A stretch of 64,000 nucleotides of DNA, from contig SZOQ01000006.1 in the NCBI GenBank assembly GCA_030272835.1, positions 1-64,000 on the forward strand. Reading direction: 5' to 3'. Of this stretch, positions 58,204 to 64,000 are shown piece after piece (within the stretch, counting starts at the first letter, position 1; each line of letters opens with the position of its first letter). The translations under genes and the position numbers were made by a program. Source of the DNA: 2-12-FULL-60-25 sp003576745 (GTDB taxonomy: Bacteria > Patescibacteriota > Patescibacteriia > 2-12-FULL-60-25). The notes under the pieces are model-generated. The model had not been told where the DNA came from. It did no database searches and saw nothing but the letters and a program-made list of their open reading frames with translations.

Positions 58204-59271
58204 TTCCTCGGGTGCGCCGGATGAATCCGTATCCGCCGGAACAAGCGGTTCGGCAAGTTCCAGTCCTTCCTGACTCTTAAATGCCTCCACAACCCTCTGC
58301 CGGATATCCGCCAGCATGGACGGCCGTTCCTTGAGGGCGTTCTTGGCCTGTTCTCGACCGAGCCCGAGCTTTTCACCTTCATAGGCATAACTGTTTCCCG
58401 AACGCTTTACGATGCCGTATTCCTGCGCAATGTCGAGCACATCGCCGGCAATGGAAATGCCCTCGTTGTACATGATGTCGAATTCGCAGGTTCGGAAAGG
58501 TGCGGCAACCTTGTTTTTGACGATTTTGACTTTCACGCGATTGCCGATTATGCGCTCCCCCATTTTAATCTGGGCGGCGCGACGAACCTCGATGCGCTGC
58601 GATGCATAAAACTTTAGCGCGACGCCGCCCGTGGTGGTTTCCGGATTGCCGTATACAACGCCGATTTTTAAGCGCGTTTGATTGATGAACACTACGACGG
58701 TTTTTGTTTTGGAAATAATACCGGTGAGTTTTCGAAGCGCCTGGCTCATGAGCCTCGCCTGCAATCCCATGTGACTGTCTCCCATTTCGCCTTCGATTTC
58801 CGCCTTCGGCGTAAGTGCGGCAACCGAATCCACAACAATAACGTCGATCGCATTCGAACGAACGAGCGTTTCGACGATATCGAGCGCCTGCTCGCCGGTG
58901 TCGGGCTGCGAAATAAGCATTTCATCCACGCGCACGCCGATTTTCCGCGCATAGTCCGGATCGAGCGCGTGCTCGGCATCAATAAACGCGGCCATGCCGC
59001 CCATGCGCTGGACTTCGGCGATAATGTGCTGGGCGAGCGTGGTTTTCCCGGATGCCTCCGGGCCGTAGATTTCGATAATGCGTCCGCGCGGCACCCCGAG
59101 AATGCCGAGCGCGATATCCAAAGACAGGCACCCGGTGGGAATGGCGTCGACGGAACTGCGCTTCGCTTCCCCGAAACGCATAATGGATCCTTCGCCGAAG
59201 CGGTCTTTAATCTGATCGATGGCTTCCTGCGCGGCCAAAAGGCGCGGGTCGCTGATTTTTGCCTTGGTCAT
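58195..59271 (-). CDS. recA: Recombinase RecA
   Basis: ATP-dependent strand-exchange protein and SOS co-protease. The 358-residue protein has Walker A GPEASGKTT (70-78), Walker B-type VIVVDSVAALTPKAEIEGEM, the L2 loop with NQTRLKIGVVYGNPETTTGG, and the C-terminal domain ending in an acidic tail (VPADTDSSGAPEELS). Complete and of normal length. A direct-repeat operator-like site lies in its promoter. Convergent with the HIT gene. Confidence 0.98.
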   Translation of the reverse strand: MTKAKISDPRLLAAQEAIDQIKDRFGEGSIMRFGEAKRSSVDAIPTGCLSLDIALGILGVPRGRIIEIYGPEASGKTTLAQHIIAEVQRMGGMAAFIDAEHALDPDYARKIGVRVDEMLISQPDTGEQALDIVETLVRSNAIDVIVVDSVAALTPKAEIEGEMGDSHMGLQARLMSQALRKLTGIISKTKTVVVFINQTRLKIGVVYGNPETTTGGVALKFYASQRIEVRRAAQIKMGERIIGNRVKVKIVKNKVAAPFRTCEFDIMYNEGISIAGDVLDIAQEYGIVKRSGNSYAYEGEKLGLGREQAKNALKERPSMLADIRQRVVEAFKSQEGLELAEPLVPADTDSSGAPEELS

Positions 59272-59301
59272 ACAAACATTACGCGGATCAAGAATGATAG
59301 T

Positions 59302-59316
59302 GTTCTATATTTGTTC
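59302..59316 (-). promoter_or_regulatory. Candidate LexA/SOS operator upstream of recA
   Basis: GTTC-TATATTT-GTTC (plus-strand reading): two GTTC direct repeats with a 7-nt spacer, the form known for alphaproteobacterial SOS boxes (GTTC-N7-GTTC). On the recA strand it lies between TTTATA and TATCAT, i.e. between a plausible -35 and -10, ideal for repression. lexA is not in the window. Confidence 0.5.
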
Positions 59317-59364
59317 TATAAACCGTCCTACCTTATCACATAGGCATATACAGCGGCTGTGGAT

Positions 59365-59402
59365 AAAATGCGCGGCCCTGCCGGAGGGTCCAGGGCCGCG
59401 CG
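59365..59402 (-). terminator. Terminator of the M23-like lipoprotein gene
   Basis: CGCGGCCCTG/CAGGGCCGCG 10-bp stem, followed on the minus strand by CATTTT. A DnaA-box-like TGTGGATAA overlaps its edge. Confidence 0.75.
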
Positions 59403-59422
59403 AAACAAGGAAGATTGGAAGA

Positions 59423-61231
59423 TTAGGGAACGGGAGCGAGCAGTCCATTATAGTACGGCGCCCCGGACGGATTAGGGATGAAGCTGTATGGAACGATCGC
59501 GCCTCCTTTGGTAATGACGAGCGTGCCGACGGGCGTATTGCATCCGCCGGTGCCGCAGGACTGGTCTCCCCAGTATCGCCCATCCGGGAGATTCACCTGA
59601 AACTCGAACGAGGATGCGCCGGAAAGAAATCCGAGATCGCAGACGAACTCCTTGTCGCCCGTATTCGTGTCAGGGCATGCGGCAATGGTCTGCCAGTCAT
59701 GCCCGGGCCACCATCCGGCAAGTGTATACGCTCCGGCAATGGGACCCTGAAACGTGAGGAGAAGTTGGCTCTCATTCACGGATCCCGCGTCTGCAGGTTT
59801 GGGTTGATCCGGTGGCGCTCCGGCATCGGCAGGCGCATTATTCCCCGCATCCGCATGTGAAGACGGCGGAGGAGGTCCCCCGCAATCCGTAACGCATGAC
59901 GTTGGCGTATGACACACCTGAATGTCATCCGGCGTTATCACCGGGCCTCGCGGACCTGCGGTCTCGTCGATGACTCCCGGGTCGACCTCGTAAATCTGCT
60001 CCGGCTTGTAGCCGAGCGCGAGAAAGGTTGCCCAGTCGTAGATTGGCAGACGGCGCCCGTCCGAGACCACGGATACCTCGCTTTCCCCTTTTCCTTTCAC
60101 GAGCGAGCCTTCGCGAAGCCGCCGATATCCGGCGTTTTTCGTTTGGCCGAAAAACGCGGCTTCCGCAGACGCGGGTTGGACTTCTTCCTGTCCGAATGCC
60201 CACCCCCACGAAAAGAACGACGGTTCATTCAGGAATGTCCATCGCGAGGAACCGGGAGCCGTGCCCGCGTATTCGTACACTGCCGGCTTGCCGCTGAAAC
60301 GGATGAGCTTGTGACCGGCCAGCTCGGAAACGACATCCTGTGTCCGGCCGCCAAGGCAGTGGAATTCTTCATCCGACACCGGTATATCGCGGCCGGCAAG
60401 ATGATCCGCGAGAAACACCGCCGGTGGAATGAAAGAAAGCGATTCCTTCCCGACGCGCCAATGCGTCCCGTCGGTCTGCCGCGTGAGAATGGTTCCCGTC
60501 GGATGCCAGCGTACCGTCATGTTCGCCTTCATAAGACTTTTCAGGAAAGTGTCGGGATCCGCAAACCATGTTCTCTTGCTCGACACGGGATCGTCATAGC
60601 CGCGGAAGGGATACGGGTCGGTGGCGACGGCCTCGGCATAGCTTTGCAGCCGAATGCCGAGATGCAAGTGTTCCGCGCCGTCCCCGTTCGTGGCATCCGC
60701 GTCCACATACCCCAGCGTCTCGTCCGTCCCAATGCCGTCGCCGGGCCGAAAATCAAGATCCGTCACCGATCCGTCCGGCTTTGGACCCAGACTCGTCCGA
60801 AGATGCCCGTAGATGGACAGGAAGGTTTTGACGCTGACGGTTTTGCCGACGCCGTTCTCGACGCTCACCGGGGCCGGAAGCGTGTGTTCGATGACCGTAA
60901 CGAGGCGGCCATAGCCCGTTGCCGGACGATAGACCCTGATGGCCCCGCAGGCGATTGGATGAATCCCCGTACCTTCGGGATAGGCGATGTCGCGACCCAG
61001 ATGATTCCCGTCCGTATAGAAGCCGCGGTTCTTGTAGAGCTTCGCGAAATCGGCCGGGGTGGTGGGATAGCGGAACCATGCGGCAGTGCAAGCCGCGCTG
61101 CCCTGCTCCGCAATTGAATTGATGGGGACGCCGGGGTCTTGAGGTTCCCTGTTGTCCGAACTTCCGCAGGCGATCGCCAGAACGACCGCCGCGCAAAACA
61201 GCATCAGGCAAAGAGCCTTTCGAGAAACCAT
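59423..61231 (-). CDS. M23/LytM-like peptidase lipoprotein with extra C-terminal domain
   Basis: A 602-residue lipoprotein: signal MVSRKALCLMLFCAAVVLAI, lipidated Cys22 (lipobox AIAC). The LytM-like zinc residues are visible as His77-xxx-Asp81 (NHLGRDIAYPEG) and H188-x-H190 (AEHLHLGI), with YGHL at 141-144, as in M23 endopeptidases. The gap between them is long and includes DLDFRPGDGIGTDETLGYVD. A Pro/Ala/Asp-rich linker (about 485-520) leads to a Cys-containing beta domain (FQGPIAGAYTLAGWWPGHDW; SFEFQVNLPDGRYWGDQSCG) of unknown type. Ribosome site AAAGGAG 6 nt before ATG 61231. It has a very long leader and no neighbours in its operon. Confidence 0.82.
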   Translation of the reverse strand: MVSRKALCLMLFCAAVVLAIACGSSDNREPQDPGVPINSIAEQGSAACTAAWFRYPTTPADFAKLYKNRGFYTDGNHLGRDIAYPEGTGIHPIACGAIRVYRPATGYGRLVTVIEHTLPAPVSVENGVGKTVSVKTFLSIYGHLRTSLGPKPDGSVTDLDFRPGDGIGTDETLGYVDADATNGDGAEHLHLGIRLQSYAEAVATDPYPFRGYDDPVSSKRTWFADPDTFLKSLMKANMTVRWHPTGTILTRQTDGTHWRVGKESLSFIPPAVFLADHLAGRDIPVSDEEFHCLGGRTQDVVSELAGHKLIRFSGKPAVYEYAGTAPGSSRWTFLNEPSFFSWGWAFGQEEVQPASAEAAFFGQTKNAGYRRLREGSLVKGKGESEVSVVSDGRRLPIYDWATFLALGYKPEQIYEVDPGVIDETAGPRGPVITPDDIQVCHTPTSCVTDCGGPPPPSSHADAGNNAPADAGAPPDQPKPADAGSVNESQLLLTFQGPIAGAYTLAGWWPGHDWQTIAACPDTNTGDKEFVCDLGFLSGASSFEFQVNLPDGRYWGDQSCGTGGCNTPVGTLVITKGGAIVPYSFIPNPSGAPYYNGLLAPVP

Positions 61232-61746
61232 GTCAATCTCCTTTTGTGAAAAGTGCGACGGATGAAACGTCACGGTGACGCCCGTTCCGGCATCCCACCT
61301 ACATGTCCGTGGGATGAAAAGAAGGGCCTCGCGGGGGAGGGCCTCCATACAGGTCCCTCCCCACATGCGCCGTTCGCGGCATGCCTTCGTCGGGCAGGCG
61401 CGGAGCGGCGGATGGCGATGTCGATGCGCCATGAGCGGCGGCGCCGTGTCGGGTGCCGACAATCGGGCCGTGCAATGCTTTGCCGGACGGCTTTGCACAT
61501 TGCAGGCGGAACGCCGCGCATGCGTCTTTCGGAAGCGTTTTCCTTCCGTGAACCGAGAGCTTGAGATCGCATTCCCCCGGGGTACTTCGGCGGGCCAGTT
61601 GCGACGAACAACCATCCCGCGGCAGTCGTGCCGGCACCACCCGTGACACGCCGCCCGTACCGGCGACCTCTTCTGCTTCTGCATCGATCGTCTTCGCAAT
61701 GTTGAGGTGCGTCCGTTCTGCGCCCTCTCCGGCGCATTACGGTCAC
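61232..61746 (-). promoter_or_regulatory. Long (about 515-nt) leader of the lipoprotein gene
   Basis: The non-coding stretch upstream of the lipoprotein holds CATCCCAC/GTGGGATG (8 bp), GGGGAGGG/CCCTCCCC and TGCAATG/CATTGCA hairpins. Open frames through it are Arg/Pro-rich and unsupported. It could be a regulatory leader or contain an unrecognised small RNA. Confidence 0.35.
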
Positions 61747-61752
61747 ATCTTC

Positions 61753-61780
61753 ATCGTAAAATACATGGAAAGACGGTCAA
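61753..61780 (-). promoter_or_regulatory. Possible promoter of the lipoprotein gene
   Basis: Minus-strand TTGACC (61775-61780), 16 nt, TACGAT (61753-61758). The segment 61781-61934 holds no gene; it has an operator-like inverted repeat TGTCA-N10-TGACA near 61838-61857. Confidence 0.45.
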
Positions 61781-61934
61781 TCGAATGTGTCAGAAACGCA
61801 TAACGAGACATGACAATGCGCATACATCGTAGAAAACTGTCACGTTCCGGGATGACACGGAATGCATCTTCTCGACGCTCGACATCCGGCGCATGCCTAA
61901 AAGAATCCTTGGGGAACATGACAAACGCCTCACG

Positions 61935-63410
61935 TCAGAACGCTCTGACAAAGGCGCGGATGCGGGACGGAATATGGGCCTCCAGGACCCCAGGCTGTGG
62001 ATATTTTTTCCGTTTGAGATGCATGCCGGCGCCTGCGATCAGTGTATAAATCGCCGCCATGGCCCAAAGCGGGATCGGCAATGCATATGCGAGCCAGGGA
62101 AATCGATTCGCCGTTTCTGCGATGCGGAGGATGGCATGCAGGAAGCCCTGCGCAGGCCATGCAACTGCCGGAATGACGGGACCGACGGCAATGGCAAGGG
62201 CGCCCCATGCCATGGCAAGCCCGATGAGCGGGATGGCGAAAAGATTGGTGATGAGCCCGGCGAGCGAGCTCTCTTGAAACGCCCACAGGCTGTATGGCGT
62301 CGTGACGAGGGTGGCCGAAAAGGTCGTCGCGGTGATTTCACGCAGCCCGAAACGCTCGGGTACGAAACGGAGACGCTCTGAGACGAATGGACTCAATGCA
62401 ATGAGCCCCCACGTAGCCAAAAACGACAGAGCGAATCCGGCATCAAAGGCAGGCGCCCAGGGATCGGCGAGCGTCATAACGGCCGCAGCCACAAGGAGCA
62501 GGTGCCCGGCTTTCGGCTTGCGGCCGAAAGCGCGCGCAAGCAGGGCGAGCCAGCCCATAATGGCGGCGCGAATGACGGAGGCTTCCGCGCCTACGAAAAA
62601 CGCGAACAAAAGAATTCCCAGTCCGGAAAGGACAATGGCCGATGTGCGACGATAGCCGAGCACGAGCAAAAAAGGCACAAAGAGTGAAACAACGAGCGTA
62701 ATGTTCGAACCGGACACAGCAATAAGATGCGTCATGCCCGCCATGCGGAACGCGTCGTTCATGCGTTTGGTAAAGCCGCGCTCGCCATACAGAATGCCGG
62801 AAAGCAGCGCGCCTTCATCGCCGGGAAAAACCGCGCGTATGCGCGCGGACAAGGCCTTGCGCCAATTGGCAAGCGCAGCGGGTGCGAAATACGGCGGCGC
62901 GAATGCGACAAGACGAACGACGGTTGTTCCTTTGCATTGAAAGAAGGCCCCGCGGCGCGCAAGAAAACGAGATTTCTTGTCCGCAAGGTCCAGCATGGCG
63001 AGGCGGCATGCGACGCGCACCGTCTGCCCTTCGGAGAGCGTTGCGCTTCCCGGGGAAACCGAAATGAGCGAACGCGATGAAACGACCCTATCGTCCATAG
63101 TCCGCACGGCAATCGTTGCCTGATAGATGCGCATCTCCCGGACAATCCCGATAAAGCTCGCCTCGCGCCCAACCGCTTCGGCCAGCGCCTCGGAAGGCAA
63201 TGGAAGCGTCATGTCGAAGCGGATAAAGCCGAAGAGACAGGCCGCATACCCGATGCAGACGATACGGTGGCGGACAAACAGAAGCGGAAGCATGGCGACG
63301 GCCATCGCCAGAAACGGGACGGGCCGGAGCCACCCGGCATGCAGCAGAATGCCGGACAGGAATCCAAAAGATGCCGCCGTCATGATGCGCGGAACGGAAT
63401 GTGCGCCCAT
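61935..63410 (-). CDS. comEC: DNA-uptake channel ComEC/Rec2
   Basis: Inner-membrane channel for transforming DNA. The 491-residue protein has N-terminal TM segments, a soluble OB-like domain (residues about 75-175), then the Competence domain: LLSGILYGERGFTKRMNDAF, AGMTHLIAVSGSNITLVVSL, and a run of TM helices (ATWGLIALSPFVSERLRF..). It lacks the C-terminal metallo-beta-lactamase domain, as in shorter ComEC forms. ATG 63410 is chosen because the longer ORF start at 63875 covers the upstream gene. An extended -10 (TGCTACGGA) lies 7 nt upstream. Confidence 0.9.
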   Translation of the reverse strand: MGAHSVPRIMTAASFGFLSGILLHAGWLRPVPFLAMAVAMLPLLFVRHRIVCIGYAACLFGFIRFDMTLPLPSEALAEAVGREASFIGIVREMRIYQATIAVRTMDDRVVSSRSLISVSPGSATLSEGQTVRVACRLAMLDLADKKSRFLARRGAFFQCKGTTVVRLVAFAPPYFAPAALANWRKALSARIRAVFPGDEGALLSGILYGERGFTKRMNDAFRMAGMTHLIAVSGSNITLVVSLFVPFLLVLGYRRTSAIVLSGLGILLFAFFVGAEASVIRAAIMGWLALLARAFGRKPKAGHLLLVAAAVMTLADPWAPAFDAGFALSFLATWGLIALSPFVSERLRFVPERFGLREITATTFSATLVTTPYSLWAFQESSLAGLITNLFAIPLIGLAMAWGALAIAVGPVIPAVAWPAQGFLHAILRIAETANRFPWLAYALPIPLWAMAAIYTLIAGAGMHLKRKKYPQPGVLEAHIPSRIRAFVRAF

Positions 63411-63417
63411 ATTCCAT

Positions 63418-63426
63418 TCCGTAGCA
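63418..63426 (-). promoter_or_regulatory. Possible extended -10 of comEC
   Basis: Minus-strand TGCTACGGA, 7 nt before the ATG. It follows the upstream gene's terminator, so an own promoter is expected here. Confidence 0.35.
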
Positions 63427-63451
63427 CATTTTGCGCATGCTGTTTTTCGGC

Positions 63452-63490
63452 AAAAAAACGCGGCACATCTGCTTTTGCAAACGCGCCGCG
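63452..63490 (-). terminator. Terminator between the 63.5-kb gene and comEC
   Basis: Minus-strand CGCGGC..GCCGCG stem with an inner TGC-AAAA-GCA, followed by seven T. Confidence 0.7.
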
Positions 63491-63505
63491 GAAAACATTG
63501 TGGCC

Positions 63506-63976
63506 CTAGTGCATGAGACGGAGGTGGCGGACGGCCAGATGGAAGCACGGTCCGCTCCATTCGTCGGCAACGGTCAGACACCGTTTCGAGTCTTCGAGAG
63601 AGGCGAACGCGTGGCAGGGTATACAGCCTTTCCACAACCCCCGTGTGCCTGCGGCCGCAATCGGCACTTCGCTGACTGTCCCGGGATACGCCGAGATGAA
63701 TGCGACGAATTCTTCGAAGGTCGCTGGGCGATACCCCCGCTGTCCCAAAGCGCGAAGCGCATCCGCCGTTGAAATACCCTCGCCGAATTCGATGAGATGA
63801 ACGGTTATTTCCCTGGTGCCGTCGCAGGGAACCTTGAGGCAAACCTCCAAACGTTCCCAACCGGAAACGTCCCAAAATTCCTGCCCTACGCGGTCGAAGG
63901 CCTCACGAAGGCCCTCCGCAGGCCGAAGAGCATAATCCACGGTTATGGCATAGGCCATGGCTCTTTTGTTCTTCAT
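63506..63976 (-). CDS. Patescibacteria-type small protein of unknown function
   Basis: A 156-residue protein. The N-terminal half is strand-rich (ITVDYALRPAEGLREAFDRV; LEVCLKVPCDGTREITVHLI). The C-terminal half reads YRPATFEEFVAFISAYPGTV, SEVPIAAAGTRGLW, CHAFASLEDSKRCLTVADEW and ends FHLAVRHLRL. The order of P-A-x-x-E-E-h-x-A-F, a Tyr-Pro, P-I-x-A-x-G, a late Trp and a terminal LAVR recalls a small-protein family I know as numerous in Parcubacteria genomes, role unknown. The recall is from memory and needs a profile search. GAGGA upstream of ATG 63976. Its 5' region is cut by the window end. Confidence 0.65.
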   Translation of the reverse strand: MKNKRAMAYAITVDYALRPAEGLREAFDRVGQEFWDVSGWERLEVCLKVPCDGTREITVHLIEFGEGISTADALRALGQRGYRPATFEEFVAFISAYPGTVSEVPIAAAGTRGLWKGCIPCHAFASLEDSKRCLTVADEWSGPCFHLAVRHLRLMH

Positions 63977-64000
63977 GGCGCCTATTCCTCATACGCGTCC

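Noticed and set aside
59357..59365. TGTGGATAA, a perfect DnaA box
   Set aside because: A single box without an AT-rich unwinding region, dnaA/dnaN or a cluster of boxes is not evidence of an origin.
61270..61746. ORFs in the lipoprotein leader, including in-frame extension of the lipoprotein to 61699
   Set aside because: They are Arg/Pro-rich with no ribosome site, and the signal peptide with its Shine-Dalgarno begins at 61231.
63411..63875. N-terminal extension of ComEC to 63875
   Set aside because: It overlaps the well-formed 63.5-kb gene and crosses its terminator, and the added residues are Arg-rich without hydrophobic segments.

Overview
The window looks like a chromosomal segment from a Patescibacteria (CPR) bacterium, most likely of the Parcubacteria group. 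The evidence is indirect. Genes for information processing, cell envelope and DNA uptake are packed into short operons of mixed orientation with no biosynthetic operons. There is a giant cysteine-rich secreted protein, a ComEC channel, a VanW-domain protein and an O-antigen-ligase-type membrane protein. The last gene resembles a small protein family that I recall as common in Parcubacteria. RF2 is present and TGA is used as a stop, so this is not one of the lineages that recode TGA. No rRNA, tRNA, CRISPR array, transposase or phage gene was recognised.

Layout. 1-5.6 kb: rsmA, a TPR protein, the minus-strand set prfB > epimerase > tsaC, and two small proteins. 5.9-8.0 kb: groES-groEL under a CIRCE operator. 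8.0-12.7 kb: a compact minus-strand operon nusA > yidC > PRC-barrel > nucleotidyltransferase-like > O-antigen-ligase family. 13.1-13.7 kb: a palindromic divergent promoter and a small zinc-finger-like protein. 13.8-26.9 kb: a probable surface-protein locus made of a membrane-anchored thrombospondin type-3-repeat protein, a 3,637-residue Cys-rich secreted protein and a long coiled-coil protein. 27-30.3 kb: a broken four-helix-bundle gene, Hsp20, a 75-residue protein and a VanW protein. 30.3-34.7 kb: a candidate ncRNA, a very short SMC, NrnA, and clpP under a second CIRCE. 34.9-40.4 kb: MBL-fold > TM protein > gyrA, then ruvC divergent from an unknown protein. 40.4-47.9 kb: rpoB-rpoC. 48.2-54.6 kb: an accessory stretch of short unknown genes with strong promoters and hairpin-rich leaders, plus one GC-rich 581-residue unknown. 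54.6-64 kb: ftsK > rodZ-like, a HIT protein, recA, an M23-like lipoprotein, comEC and an unknown small protein.

Two features run through the window. First, many promoters read TTGACA-like / 17 nt / TAnnnT or carry an extended -10 (TGnTAnnnT). At more than ten genes the -10 lies only about 6-15 nt before the ATG, so these mRNAs should be leaderless or nearly so, with no Shine-Dalgarno. Other genes (M23 lipoprotein, the 581-aa unknown, the zinc-finger-like protein) have clear Shine-Dalgarno sequences. Second, many longer intergenic gaps are filled by one dispersed, modular, low-complexity repeat family. Two copies about 27 kb apart are inverted and differ at about 5 of 90 positions. The repeat also supplies the 3' ends of some genes and shares a module with the nusA promoter.

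All calls were made by eye from the sequence and translations; no database search was run.
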